Both the position numbers and the translations under genes were made by a program. The notes below the pieces were generated by a model that was given only the letters and a program-made list of their open reading frames with translations, made no database searches and was not told the origin of the DNA. Source: a virus. Taken from it: DNA of 40,481 nt. Of this stretch, positions 7,047 through 14,530 are shown piece by piece (position 1 is the first letter of the stretch; the number at the start of each line of letters is the position of its first letter). The stretch spans positions 1 through 40,481 of IMG/VR virus record IMGVR_UViG_3300032668_001941; one strand, 5' to 3'.

Positions 7047-7549
7047 ATTTTAATGTGAATTTTTGTGTTGGGCAAGTAAAAATCTTTGTTATTAAATTCT
7101 TTCATGAATCTGTCTAAATTTAGTCCAGCGTAAGTAAAACACTGACCCCTAGATCCGGAATTAAGAACCTTTTTTTCATTTGTTATAAATTTTATTCTCC
7201 CTATCGTAAAAGCTTGATAGTATTTTGTTAGGGGTAAATTCCACTTAGTGTCAGTTCCCTGATTTGTTAAACAAATGAATTCTTTTACGTTTCCAGATTC
7301 GTATTCACTAATCAACTTGTTAGTGAATTTATTAATCAATTTACTCGAATATGGCGGATTTAAAAAACAATTTTTACAAGTCCACGATTTTGTTAAACTA
7401 TTGTCCTCTTTTGTGTAAAATGTTTTAGCACCTATCCAGGAATTTGATATGATATTAGAAGCAGGATCCAAATCTATAGATTCTCCAAAAACCCTTTTTA
7501 CTTTTTCTATTATGTATTCGGGTGTATACCACTCATCATTTTTGTTCAT
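7037..7549 (-). CDS. Phage DNA N6-adenine methyltransferase (Dam family)
   Basis: A 170-residue protein of the phage N-6-adenine methyltransferase family (PF05869). The start DEWYTPEYI, the motif IDLDPAS (Asp28-Pro-Ala-Ser) and the catalytic FLNPPYS (Asn64-Pro-Pro-Tyr67) are all characteristic. It would methylate adenine in phage DNA using S-adenosylmethionine, usually as protection from restriction. No partner endonuclease is seen nearby, so it appears to be an orphan enzyme. It overlaps small genes on either side. Confidence 0.93.
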   Translation of the reverse strand: MNKNDEWYTPEYIIEKVKRVFGESIDLDPASNIISNSWIGAKTFYTKEDNSLTKSWTCKNCFLNPPYSSKLINKFTNKLISEYESGNVKEFICLTNQGTDTKWNLPLTKYYQAFTIGRIKFITNEKKVLNSGSRGQCFTYAGLNLDRFMKEFNNKDFYLPNTKIHIKIWS

Positions 7550-7721
7550 CGACTATGCCTTCTGTTTTAAAAAATATTGCCATGTGAGCCACTTCTCCAG
7601 TAGGGGAACCGTCCTTATTAATTATTTCCACTGTGTTATAATAATAACAAGTTTTATATCCCTCGGCTTCTTTTTCCGCTAAAAGATCAAAACTAGCTTC
7701 CCTAAGAAAAGAAAATATAAT
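7536..7721 (-). CDS. Small protein with probable ATT start
   Basis: A 61-residue frame with good protein character (SFDLLAEKEAEGYKTCYYYN, NKDGSPTGEVAHMAIFFKTEG). It looks like a small beta-rich protein and overlaps the methyltransferase start by 14 bases. Between its stop-bounded beginning (TAA at 7734-7736) and the middle of the protein there is no ATG, GTG or TTG. ATT at 7719-7721 or 7728-7730 is the only reasonable start of the right length. It could also be the continuation of the 7734-7805 frame after a stop. No function is recognised. Confidence 0.5.
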   Translation of the reverse strand: MIFSFLREASFDLLAEKEAEGYKTCYYYNTVEIINKDGSPTGEVAHMAIFFKTEGIVDEQK

Positions 7722-7733
7722 GAATGGAATTGT

Positions 7734-7805
7734 TTACACTTTGCCTGTCTCTTCATCCAACCATCTGTGATGTCCGTGATGATCATTTACTAGTATTACT
7801 TTAAT
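7734..7805 (-). CDS. Micro-protein, His-rich, probable ATT start
   Basis: A 23-residue frame (KVILVNDHHGHHRWLDEETG) starting with ATT at 7803-7805. The ATT shares its last T with the TAA of the upstream gene (ATTAA). This is the geometry expected of translationally coupled phage genes, but with ATT in place of ATG. The HHGHH run could bind metal. The same frame reopens after its TAA as the 7536-7721 gene, so the two may once have been one gene. Confidence 0.35.
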   Translation of the reverse strand: MKVILVNDHHGHHRWLDEETGKV

Positions 7806-7992
7806 TGTTTTCGTATTTTCCTGTACCGTTACAAAATTCGCAAATTCTCAAAGAAGCATTCTTTGGATCCACCCAACCACCAGCACCGTTACAAGCCCAA
7901 CAAACTCCTAAGGCCTTTTTCAGTAAAAAGAAAACAACAATTAAAAGAGCAAGGGCAGCAGATATTAAAGTTATGATTTTTAAAAATTTAAT
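7801..7992 (-). CDS. Small membrane protein with two CxxC motifs, probable ATT start
   Basis: A 63-residue frame. From the ATT at 7990-7992 it reads MKFLKIITLISAALALLIVV, one membrane segment, and then has a cytoplasmic-type zinc or redox module with CWACNGAGGW and CEFCNGTGKY, like half of a DnaJ cysteine-rich repeat. There is no ATG, GTG or TTG anywhere in the open frame (TAA at 8035-8037), yet the membrane segment and paired CxxCNGxG motifs mark it as a real gene. It may be a membrane-anchored zinc protein or chaperone-like partner. It overlaps the next micro-gene by one base. Confidence 0.6.
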   Translation of the reverse strand: MKFLKIITLISAALALLIVVFFLLKKALGVCWACNGAGGWVDPKNASLRICEFCNGTGKYENN

Positions 7993-7996
7993 TTGT

Positions 7997-8164
7997 TCAC
8001 TTGATAATTTTGGACTCTTTAACGTTATTAACTTTTATCCAACGAATTACCTCAAGCATTCCGTGATAGTAAGAAGCATCGGTCAGTTCTATATCCTTTA
8101 AAACTTCTTTTTCTAAATCGTTTATGTCCTTCCAATTAAGAACTACGCAATCTTTTGATTCCAT
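7997..8164 (-). CDS. Small hypothetical protein
   Basis: A 55-residue protein with an ATG that overlaps the TAA of the preceding gene (TAATG at 8162-8166). It is acidic and probably helical (WKDINDLEKEVLKDIELTDA, then GMLEVIRWIKVNN). No family is recognised. It belongs to the run of very short overlapping genes between 8415 and 7536. Confidence 0.6.
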   Translation of the reverse strand: MESKDCVVLNWKDINDLEKEVLKDIELTDASYYHGMLEVIRWIKVNNVKESKIIK

Positions 8165-8415
8165 TATTTTAATATTTTATCTGAATGTTCGAGCTGTCTT
8201 TGTTTTTCTCCTATCTTTTTCCTTCTCTCCAATTTTTTGGAAACTGAGATTTCTTTCTTCTCTATTTCCTCTTCTTGTTTCTCAGTAATGTTCCTTGAAA
8301 CTGTCTTCCACTCAGATTTTGGAACGAATTCCCATCTACTTCCCACCATTTGATTTACTTGCTGATCGGTGACTCTAACGATTTCGTTAGTCTCCCTGTT
8401 TTTGATACACTTCAT
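8164..8415 (-). CDS. Small phage hypothetical protein
   Basis: An 83-residue protein. The N-terminal half (MKCIKNRETNEIVRVTDQQV, then GSRWEFVPKSEWK) resembles a short beta-rich domain common in uncharacterised phage proteins. The C-terminal half is a charged helix, probably a coiled coil (EEEIEKKEISVSKKLERRKK). It overlaps the upstream gene by 29 bases. Function unknown. Confidence 0.75.
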   Translation of the reverse strand: MKCIKNRETNEIVRVTDQQVNQMVGSRWEFVPKSEWKTVSRNITEKQEEEIEKKEISVSKKLERRKKIGEKQRQLEHSDKILK

Positions 8416-8710
8416 TGGTTGTTTCCTCCGTGTTTTGTTTTAAATTTGAATAATACTTGTCCAAAGATGCCATGTAGGCCATGGCGTCCAAATAATTGTC
8501 CTTTCTGTAATTCCAGGAAGCTCTGGACAGCTTAAGAGCTATCAATACGTTGTAGACATCGACAGTGGATATGTCCTTCTTGGAGAGCTCAGATGCAATC
8601 CTGGCAGTTTGTTCCATACCCTCTTCAAATGGACCGTAAAGCCTTTCCTTTTCTTCCGCTCTTTCGAAAACTATGTTGTGCGCCTGTTGTAGTATACTTT
8701 TTTCTTCCAT
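8387..8710 (-). CDS. DUF6378-like phage protein
   Basis: A 107-residue helical protein. The pattern ERLYGPFEEG, then DVYNVLIALKLSRASWN, then KDNYLDAMAYMASLD matches the all-alpha phage family (DUF6378) in which a YG.p..n motif is followed by a K.aR helix and a D...Y helix. The fold recalls MazG but lacks its EExxE motif. The function of the family is unknown. Assignment is from motif memory only. Confidence 0.7.
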   Translation of the reverse strand: MEEKSILQQAHNIVFERAEEKERLYGPFEEGMEQTARIASELSKKDISTVDVYNVLIALKLSRASWNYRKDNYLDAMAYMASLDKYYSNLKQNTEETTNEVYQKQGD

Positions 8711-8713
8711 TTT

Positions 8714-8920
8714 TTAATTAAGGGATTTTATAGCATGAATCCTTAAGATTGGGTACCAAATATTTTTACACACTTTATCAAATTCATCAAAGCATATAAA
8801 TCTAACCATGGGACCTTCAAAAATAACCTTAGCTCTTTCTACAAGAAAATGTTCAGGACTGTCGATAAATAATATACTAAAATCTGATTTTTTTAATTGT
8901 TTTTCTTTTTCAGTTGACAT
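8714..8920 (-). CDS. Small hypothetical protein
   Basis: A 68-residue protein from the ATG at 8918-8920. A GTG at 8963-8965 would run into the end of the PLP enzyme gene and is less likely. It has alternating hydrophobic strands (SDFSILFID, AKVIFEGPMVRFICFDEFD). No family is recognised. It lies 11 bases after the PLP enzyme gene and is probably co-transcribed. Confidence 0.65.
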   Translation of the reverse strand: MSTEKEKQLKKSDFSILFIDSPEHFLVERAKVIFEGPMVRFICFDEFDKVCKNIWYPILRIHAIKSLN

Positions 8921-8931
8921 ATTTTTATTTT

Positions 8932-9840
8932 TTATGATCTTTCTAAATCTCTCATATCGCCCCACTCTCTTTGAGAATCCACGCTTTTCATGTCAATTTC
9001 AACCACCCTCTTTTCTATTTGTGCGTCTGCTCCTACGTTTATGAAGTACGCTCCCGGTTTGGCTCTCTCTTTAAAGACTTCAAACGCTTTTGCATCGTAG
9101 GTGGCCGTTGTAGGAAACGGTGGTAATTTTTCAGGTTTTACCGGTTTCAAAAACGGAACTGTCGCACTTTCCACTATAGCCCTTCCGATCTCTCCGCTCT
9201 TTAAATTTCTTGCTACCGCGATGCCGTAAGGAATGGCGTTCGGCCAGCCAATTTCAAGTCCACGTATCATGGTACCCGTAGAAACTGCGCACCAAAATTC
9301 CGGTGGTTCTTTTAGTCCGTGGGCAAAGTTAACTATTCCAGCTGTAACAGCAGGAATTCCAGAAAGCCCAAAGTTCAAGTATTGAGCTCCGTGTTTTTCC
9401 GCCCACCTTTTTGCGTAAATGTTTATAGTTGGCATCGCGGGAGTTTTAACGAACCTGAGTTCGGCTCCGTAGGCTATTACCACCGCCTGGTGCTTTGACA
9501 CTTCCTTTGAAGCCGGAGCAAAAAATACGGCTTTCTTACCGTATAATTGCGCCAAATTTGCGATTGCTTCAGGTGCGTGACCTACCCTTGGCGCCACGTA
9601 AACAAATGTATCCAGTGGACACTCTGCTATCACTTTTTCGGCAGCAAACGCTTTAAATCCGGCGAGAGATTTATCGCATCGAATTATAAATTTGTCCTCA
9701 AATGGTTCAACCACCGGGGGTGGCATTTTTGATTTAAACCCGTGACCATACATTTTTAAATAATACTTCTTTGCCTCGTGATAGTCCATTCCTTCTGGAA
9801 GGTCTTTATTTGAAGTATCCGTCGTAATTTCAAATCTCAT
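8932..9840 (-). CDS. PLP-dependent enzyme, fold type II (TrpB/ACC-deaminase-like)
   Basis: A 302-residue protein of the tryptophan-synthase-beta fold. The probable Schiff-base Lys63 lies in LAGFKAFAAEKV. The cofactor phosphate loop is probably STGTMIRGLEIG, and KKAVFFAPASKEVSKHQAVV gives the typical Rossmann-like middle domain. Members act on amino acids (beta-replacement, deamination, dehydration). The substrate here is unknown. Such enzymes are unusual in phages. Codon use looks more G+C rich than in its neighbours, suggesting more recent acquisition. With the hydroxymethylase-like enzyme it might take part in base hypermodification, or it could serve amino-acid metabolism. Confidence 0.82.
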   Translation of the reverse strand: MRFEITTDTSNKDLPEGMDYHEAKKYYLKMYGHGFKSKMPPPVVEPFEDKFIIRCDKSLAGFKAFAAEKVIAECPLDTFVYVAPRVGHAPEAIANLAQLYGKKAVFFAPASKEVSKHQAVVIAYGAELRFVKTPAMPTINIYAKRWAEKHGAQYLNFGLSGIPAVTAGIVNFAHGLKEPPEFWCAVSTGTMIRGLEIGWPNAIPYGIAVARNLKSGEIGRAIVESATVPFLKPVKPEKLPPFPTTATYDAKAFEVFKERAKPGAYFINVGADAQIEKRVVEIDMKSVDSQREWGDMRDLERS

Positions 9841-9849
9841 ATTTTTTAT

Positions 9850-10533
9850 TTAAAAACAGATAGTATTATTATTTTTATTTTTACAATTTTCAAAATGCCA
9901 TTGTTTCATTTGATTTATCGCCCCTTCTTTATCACAATAAGGACAGCATACTTTCTTTCTGTTTAGCGCTTTATATTTCATTTTTTTCTGAACATCTAAT
10001 CTTTTAGCTGGATTATTTATACTTAGCCCTCTAAGTCTTCTAGATTCTCTTAAATCGTCTGAAATATTTTTAGCTTTTTCACTCATTATTTTTTTAGTTT
10101 CTAATGAATGTTTTTTTCCTCTGTGAATTTTAGACATGCGATCTTTCATTTCGTCTGACCAAAATTTATTTTTCATATAGCTAGAATGTAAAATAGAACT
10201 TTTTATTTTGGCGTATTCGATTATTCTACTACTAGGCACATATCTAACTTGATTTTTATCTTTTACACTGCACAACATGCTAAATGCTTTTGCTAACTTA
10301 TAATTCTCAGGATAAATTTCATGTAATAGCCAATGGCATAAAAAATGTTCTCTAGCGGTTAATAAAGCTATATTTGAATGATCGTATTGAGTAGGCCATC
10401 CTGTTCCTCCTAAACATTTTGGAACTATATGATGACCTTCATAATACTCTCCAAGTTTTTTTTTATTTTTTCTAATATTTAATTCGTTCTTTGCTCTTTT
10501 ACAAATATCTTCGTAGATTTTTTTATAATTCAT
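9850..10533 (-). CDS. Free-standing HNH homing endonuclease
   Basis: A 227-residue protein. The N-terminal HNH nuclease has EYYEGHHIVPKCLGG (His-His pair), then NIALLTAREHFLCHWLLHEI with the N...H residues. The middle carries a NUMOD3-like DNA-binding segment (RGKKHSLETKKIMSEKAK). The C-terminus has a zinc finger (CPYCDKEG, then H and C). This architecture is typical of mobile intergenic endonucleases in T4-like phages. It sits between two unrelated genes and is preceded by an ATATTTAT box, so it is probably expressed from its own promoter. Confidence 0.92.
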   Translation of the reverse strand: MNYKKIYEDICKRAKNELNIRKNKKKLGEYYEGHHIVPKCLGGTGWPTQYDHSNIALLTAREHFLCHWLLHEIYPENYKLAKAFSMLCSVKDKNQVRYVPSSRIIEYAKIKSSILHSSYMKNKFWSDEMKDRMSKIHRGKKHSLETKKIMSEKAKNISDDLRESRRLRGLSINNPAKRLDVQKKMKYKALNRKKVCCPYCDKEGAINQMKQWHFENCKNKNNNTICF

Positions 10534-10549
10534 AGTTATTTCATATACT

Positions 10550-10557
10550 ATAAATAT
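10550..10557 (-). promoter_or_regulatory. ATATTTAT box before HNH endonuclease
   Basis: The coding strand reads GAATATTTATAGTATATGAAA. The box ends 16 bases before the ATG and has no obvious -35 partner. It is the same octamer found before the other two homing endonuclease genes. Confidence 0.4.
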
Positions 10558-10560
10558 TCA

Positions 10561-11499
10561 TTAACCTAAGATTTCATTTAAAAACGGGTAATATCGAGGT
10601 TTTAAGTGAACAGATTGGCGACTTTCTAATATATCCAACATTTTAGTTCCGTCTAAATCAATCCAATCTTCTGGCCAGGATATATATTTCTGACCTGAAT
10701 TTCTTATTATTTCTACAGCTATTTGTCGTATCTCCATTCTCTCTTCTCTAGTTCCAAAGAATGGTTGTTTTTTATACAATCTAGTTCCAGAAATTTTTCT
10801 AGATTCGTGTTCTATTGGAAGTGGTTCAACTATAGTATTATTTTTCAATCTCCTGGAAAAATCAACATATCTACCAATTAAATCTTTAGTTGCATCTTTT
10901 GGATTCACTTGTCTCATTAGATGGAATCTAATATCGATATTCATAAAATAAGTAGTAGTTTGATCAAACCTGCTGTTAATCTCTTCCGCTGATTCTCTTC
11001 TTAAAAATCCATGTAAAGTTCTTCCAGTCGTGAAATCCAAAGAATATCCAGGTCTCCAAACGGACAGCACATGAGAATCCCCTATCACACCTAACTTATT
11101 CTTCATACCGTGAGAGTAAAAAGTTTCGTACCAAGCAATGTCGTGCACCTCGGGTAATTGTAAATTGGGTATTTTTAATCTCCTGTTAAATAGTTCAAAA
11201 TCAAACATGGTGTTTGAAAAAAGTATTTCGCCCGGGTAGTTTGCGATCGCTTTCATTTTTTCGTAATGAATTGGCTTTGGACCCCCTGGGATATTAAAAA
11301 CTCCGGGCACAAAATTCACTCCCTCGCAAACGTAAAGTATGTCGTAATCTTCCCAATCACTGGGATCTGGATTGACTGCAACATCATCCAATGGGTACTC
11401 GTCTCTTAACATTTTGGTTTGAATTAAACCGTACCCACCGCCATGCGAATTTAGGGTGGTACCAACGGGTCCCATCATGGAAATTAATCCTATTTTCAT
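10561..11499 (-). CDS. Protein of unknown function with GDSH motif
   Basis: A 312-residue protein not assigned to a family. It begins MKIGLISMMGPVGTTLNSHG with a glycine-rich turn. A central GVIGDSHVLSVWRPG (residues 137-151) resembles the nucleophile block of SGNH/GDSL hydrolases, and downstream are HGFLRRESAEE and DIRFHLMRQ. A hydrolase or a carbohydrate/nucleotide-processing role is possible, but the other SGNH blocks are not clear. It is followed by an HNH endonuclease and then the PLP enzyme, so these may originally have been adjacent partners. A weak relative of the promoter box (ATTTATATTTAA) lies just upstream. Confidence 0.7.
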   Translation of the reverse strand: MKIGLISMMGPVGTTLNSHGGGYGLIQTKMLRDEYPLDDVAVNPDPSDWEDYDILYVCEGVNFVPGVFNIPGGPKPIHYEKMKAIANYPGEILFSNTMFDFELFNRRLKIPNLQLPEVHDIAWYETFYSHGMKNKLGVIGDSHVLSVWRPGYSLDFTTGRTLHGFLRRESAEEINSRFDQTTTYFMNIDIRFHLMRQVNPKDATKDLIGRYVDFSRRLKNNTIVEPLPIEHESRKISGTRLYKKQPFFGTREERMEIRQIAVEIIRNSGQKYISWPEDWIDLDGTKMLDILESRQSVHLKPRYYPFLNEILG

Positions 11500-11567
11500 A
11501 ACTGCTTATTAAATATAAATGTAATTAAACGTTTTCTATTTTGGAAATCTATCTTTTAAGTAAAATC

Positions 11568-11598
11568 AAAAAAAGGGGGTGCATTGTGCCCCCCTTAA
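11568..11598 (-). terminator. Rho-independent terminator after groEL
   Basis: On the minus strand a stem AAGGGGG-GCA, loop CAA, TGC-A-CCCCCTT (one bulged A) is followed by a run of Ts. It starts 14 bases after the groEL stop codon and closes the chaperone operon. Confidence 0.88.
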
Positions 11599-11611
11599 AA
11601 TTATGAATTTT

Positions 11612-13261
11612 TTACATTCCCATCATGGGATTTACTGATTCTTTTTCGTCCTTCGATTTCTTTTCAAAAATTACGCTTTCCGTGGTTAGTATGGTCCCAG
11701 CAACTGAAGCAGCGTTCTTCAATGCGGTAATTACCACTTTACATGGGTCTATCAACCCCTCTTCTATGGAATCGACCACCTTTCCCCTTTTTGCGTCGTA
11801 AGTAGCGGATTTTTCGTTACCAGTTGAAGAATCTTGATCTAAAACTTTTTGTGCGATCTCGTACCAATTTTCCCTGCCTGTGTTTGCGAGTATGGTTCTA
11901 AACGGAGATTCGCAGGCTTTTTTGACAATGTCGTGAGCAATGGCCTCAGGACCAATTTCTGGACTCAATAAAGTTTGAACAGCTTTGTAAAGGGCCATTC
12001 CGCCGCCCGCAACTATTCCGTCCGCAAGAGCTGCCTTAGTGGCGTACAGCGCATCTTCTACCCTGTCTCTCTTCTCTTTTATTTCAACTTCTGAGTTTCC
12101 TCCTACGTTAATGATTGCAACTCCACCCACCAATTTTCCAAGTCTTTCTTGCAATTTTTCTTTTTCGTAAAAAGAACTTGCCTTTTCTATTTGTTCCTTT
12201 ATCTCTTCCGCTCTTTTGACTATCGATGCTTCTTCTCCCTTACCATCAACGATGGTGGTTTCCTCCTTGGAAATCGTTGCCAATCTTGCCTTGCCCAAAA
12301 AACTATCTAATTGAAGCGAAGTTAACTTGTCCAATTTGTGGCCTTTGTCCTTTGATATTACTTGACCCCCCGTAAGAATTGCTATGTCCTCCAAGATCAA
12401 GGTTTTCCTCTCTCCAAAATCGGGTGCTTTTACCGCGCACACTTGCACGATTCCCCTCATTTTGTTTACTATCAGAGTGGCAAGAGCTTCTTCTCCTATG
12501 TCCTCAGAAATCATCAAAAGGGATCTGTTCTCAGCGTTGACCTTGTTCAATACCTGCAAAAGTTCTTGCGCTGATGATATTCTGCCGTCGTAAATTAACA
12601 CGTAGGGATTTTCAAGTCCGCACTGCATGTTTGTGTTATTGGTAACAAAGTAGGGGGATTTATAACCGCGATCGAATTGCATTCCCTCAACGACTTCTAA
12701 GCTAGTTTCACCTGATTTTGATTCCTCTATTGTGACTATGCCCTCGCGACCAACTTTTTCTATCGCGGTCGCTATTAAGTTACCCACCTCTTCGTCGTTA
12801 TTGCCTGAAATGGTGGCAACTTGTTTGATTTGTTCTTGCGAAGATACTTCAACCGATTTGCTTTTAACTCCCAAAATTACTGCGTCAACAACCTTATCTA
12901 TGGCCAATTTGATTTCGATCGCGTTTGTCCCCTGTCTTATGTTTTTTAATCCCTCTTCTACTATTTTCGTGGCCAATAACGTAGAAGTCGTGGTACCGTC
13001 TCCCGCCTCGTTTGCGGATTTTATGCTAACCTGTTTCACTAGGTTAGCACCGATTGTCTCTATCGGGTCCTCTAATTCACCAAAGGCCTTTGCGACTGAC
13101 ACGCCGTCCTTACTGACTCTGACCTCTCCGTATTGATCATTTATCAAAACAGTCCTACCGCCAGGTCCCAAAGTTGAACTAACAGCAGTGTTCAACTTAA
13201 TTATTCCCGATAACAATTTTTCTTTCAATTCTTGTCCGTGGACAAATTGGGTTTTACTCAT
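11612..13261 (-). CDS. groEL: Chaperonin GroEL
   Basis: A full-length 549-residue Hsp60 chaperonin (bacterial GroEL is about 548). It has the nucleotide-binding STLGPGGRTV near residue 30, AGDGTTTSTLLA near 87, DGIVAGGGMALYKA in the second equatorial segment, and the apical domain with GYKSPYFVTN. It ends in MMGM, a short version of the usual GGM tail. With the phage GroES it should form a folding chamber for virion or replication proteins. It overlaps the small zinc-finger gene by 8 bases and is followed by a strong terminator. The codon use looks more G+C rich than the average in the window. Confidence 0.99.
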   Translation of the reverse strand: MSKTQFVHGQELKEKLLSGIIKLNTAVSSTLGPGGRTVLINDQYGEVRVSKDGVSVAKAFGELEDPIETIGANLVKQVSIKSANEAGDGTTTSTLLATKIVEEGLKNIRQGTNAIEIKLAIDKVVDAVILGVKSKSVEVSSQEQIKQVATISGNNDEEVGNLIATAIEKVGREGIVTIEESKSGETSLEVVEGMQFDRGYKSPYFVTNNTNMQCGLENPYVLIYDGRISSAQELLQVLNKVNAENRSLLMISEDIGEEALATLIVNKMRGIVQVCAVKAPDFGERKTLILEDIAILTGGQVISKDKGHKLDKLTSLQLDSFLGKARLATISKEETTIVDGKGEEASIVKRAEEIKEQIEKASSFYEKEKLQERLGKLVGGVAIINVGGNSEVEIKEKRDRVEDALYATKAALADGIVAGGGMALYKAVQTLLSPEIGPEAIAHDIVKKACESPFRTILANTGRENWYEIAQKVLDQDSSTGNEKSATYDAKRGKVVDSIEEGLIDPCKVVITALKNAASVAGTILTTESVIFEKKSKDEKESVNPMMGM

Positions 13262-13451
13262 AATTTTTTTTTCTGTTTAATTTTTTATTCAATTTCTTTT
13301 CCTTCGATCTCATTTCGTTATCAACCACACAATAAATGTGATCGTGACCCTGCAAATATTGATCTTCAATATCTGTTGTTTCGACGTTACAAATGCTGCA
13401 ATGAAATCTACTTTGCGTTTCTTTTTTTTCGATAACCCTAATTTTGCTCAT
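13254..13451 (-). CDS. Small zinc-finger protein between groES and groEL
   Basis: A 65-residue protein with FHCSICNVE (C-x-x-C), then GHDHIYC (His/Cys cluster), consistent with one bound zinc, and a strongly basic C-terminal helix (KEKKLNKKLNRKKNYE). It could bind nucleic acid or a chaperone. It overlaps the groEL start by 8 bases and begins 5 bases after the groES stop, so it is locked into the chaperonin operon. No family is recognised. Confidence 0.75.
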   Translation of the reverse strand: MSKIRVIEKKETQSRFHCSICNVETTDIEDQYLQGHDHIYCVVDNEMRSKEKKLNKKLNRKKNYE

Positions 13452-13456
13452 GATTT

Positions 13457-13750
13457 TTAATTTTCAACCACGGCCAAAACTTCCGTGTCCTTGGTGATAA
13501 AATAATCCTCTCCAGCTACAGAAATTTTTGCTGTTCCCATTTTTGGAATGAGAACTTTTTGTCCCACGCTCAATTGAGAATCAACAAACTCCCCCCTATG
13601 CCAATTGTAGGTCTGACTTGTAGCGATGACTTCGCCCATTTCAGGGCGTTCTTTGCCTAAATCCGGGATGACTATGTTTCCGTAAGTTTGTTCTTGTTCT
13701 TCGATCGGTTTCAAAACAACGAAACCGTTTTTTGGGTTTAATTTACTCAT
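13457..13750 (-). CDS. groES: Co-chaperonin GroES
   Basis: A 97-residue Cpn10 protein with normal bacterial length. NGFVVLKPIEE is the first strand, TYGNIVIPDLGKERPEMGEV contains the mobile loop that contacts GroEL (IVIP), and VGQKVLIPKMG and EDYFITKDTEVLAVVE complete the barrel. It is closer to cellular GroES than to the longer T4 gp31. It overlaps the upstream gene by 8 bases and is followed by the zinc-finger gene and groEL. Confidence 0.97.
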   Translation of the reverse strand: MSKLNPKNGFVVLKPIEEQEQTYGNIVIPDLGKERPEMGEVIATSQTYNWHRGEFVDSQLSVGQKVLIPKMGTAKISVAGEDYFITKDTEVLAVVEN

Positions 13751-13982
13751 CTTTTTTTTCTTCTATTAATGGTGTTTCTAAAATTGGAGTGGATTCGACC
13801 TCTATTTCCAGCTCCTGTATCCTTTCACAGAAATACAGAATTCCGTCATTTTTAAAGACATGATCGCTACCGGTGAATTCTTTGACACCGTCCACGTTTT
13901 TGATTGTCTCTTCTCTGTAGGTTTTTTTAACCAAAAAAAGACTATCGTTTACTCTTATAAAATTTTTTACAATCGAAAACAT
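13743..13982 (-). CDS. Hypothetical protein in the chaperone operon
   Basis: A 79-residue protein. The first 50 residues look beta-rich (DSLFLVKKTYREETIKNVDG), then follows FKNDGILYFCERIQELEIEV, and an acidic tail ends in EEKKDE. No family is recognised. It lies between hsp20 and groES and overlaps groES by 8 bases, so it is co-translated with the chaperones. Confidence 0.7.
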   Translation of the reverse strand: MFSIVKNFIRVNDSLFLVKKTYREETIKNVDGVKEFTGSDHVFKNDGILYFCERIQELEIEVESTPILETPLIEEKKDE

Positions 13983-14009
13983 AACCGTTACTTGATGGGC
14001 GAATTTAAA

Positions 14010-14444
14010 TTACCCCTTTAGGAGTTGTTTTGGAGTTTTAATGTCTATTTTCTTTACGTTTGGCTCTTTAGGCTCCGCCAATGGAAGAACCAATTTTAAA
14101 AGTCCCTTATCAAGGGAAGCTTCAAGTTTACCAAGATCAAATTTTGGGGCTATTTTCCAACCCAAATCGAATGAAGATTTTTTGATTCCCTTGTAGTGAT
14201 AAGATTTTTCTTCCACTAGGGGTTTTTTATATCTGATGTGAAGTTGATCGCCATTAACTAATATTTCTATGTCGTCCTTTTCCAATCCAACTGCCGCGAT
14301 CTCTAAAACAAGTCCGTCTTCAGACTCGTAAATGTCAGTCGGGTGAGAAATTTTTTGTGCGATCGAAGAAAAGTGAGAATCCAATTCAAATAGGTCCCTC
14401 CACAATAAATCAAAAGGACCCAAATCCAATGCTCTAATGGTCAT
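14010..14444 (-). CDS. Small heat-shock protein Hsp20
   Basis: A 144-residue alpha-crystallin-domain protein. It has HPTDIYESEDGLVLEIAAVG, then KDDIEILVNGDQLHIRYK, YHYKGIKKSSFDLGWKI and the signature ASLDKGLLKLVLPLAEP (the A-x-x-x-G-h-L motif). It should hold unfolding proteins as an oligomer for refolding by chaperonins. It is the first gene of the chaperone operon. The leader between the promoter and the ATG is about 80 bases. Confidence 0.96.
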   Translation of the reverse strand: MTIRALDLGPFDLLWRDLFELDSHFSSIAQKISHPTDIYESEDGLVLEIAAVGLEKDDIEILVNGDQLHIRYKKPLVEEKSYHYKGIKKSSFDLGWKIAPKFDLGKLEASLDKGLLKLVLPLAEPKEPNVKKIDIKTPKQLLKG

Positions 14445-14530
14445 GGTTGTTAAGTTTTGTGTTCCCTGTCGGTGAACGGTTAAATAATTATTTTTCGTAA
14501 CCTTCGGCCCATCAAGTACCGGTTTTTATT

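Noticed and set aside
12732-13136. A 134-codon open frame on the plus strand inside groEL
   Set aside because: It is antisense to a clear groEL and is low in normal protein character (Ser/Pro/Thr rich). It is a shadow of groEL codon use.
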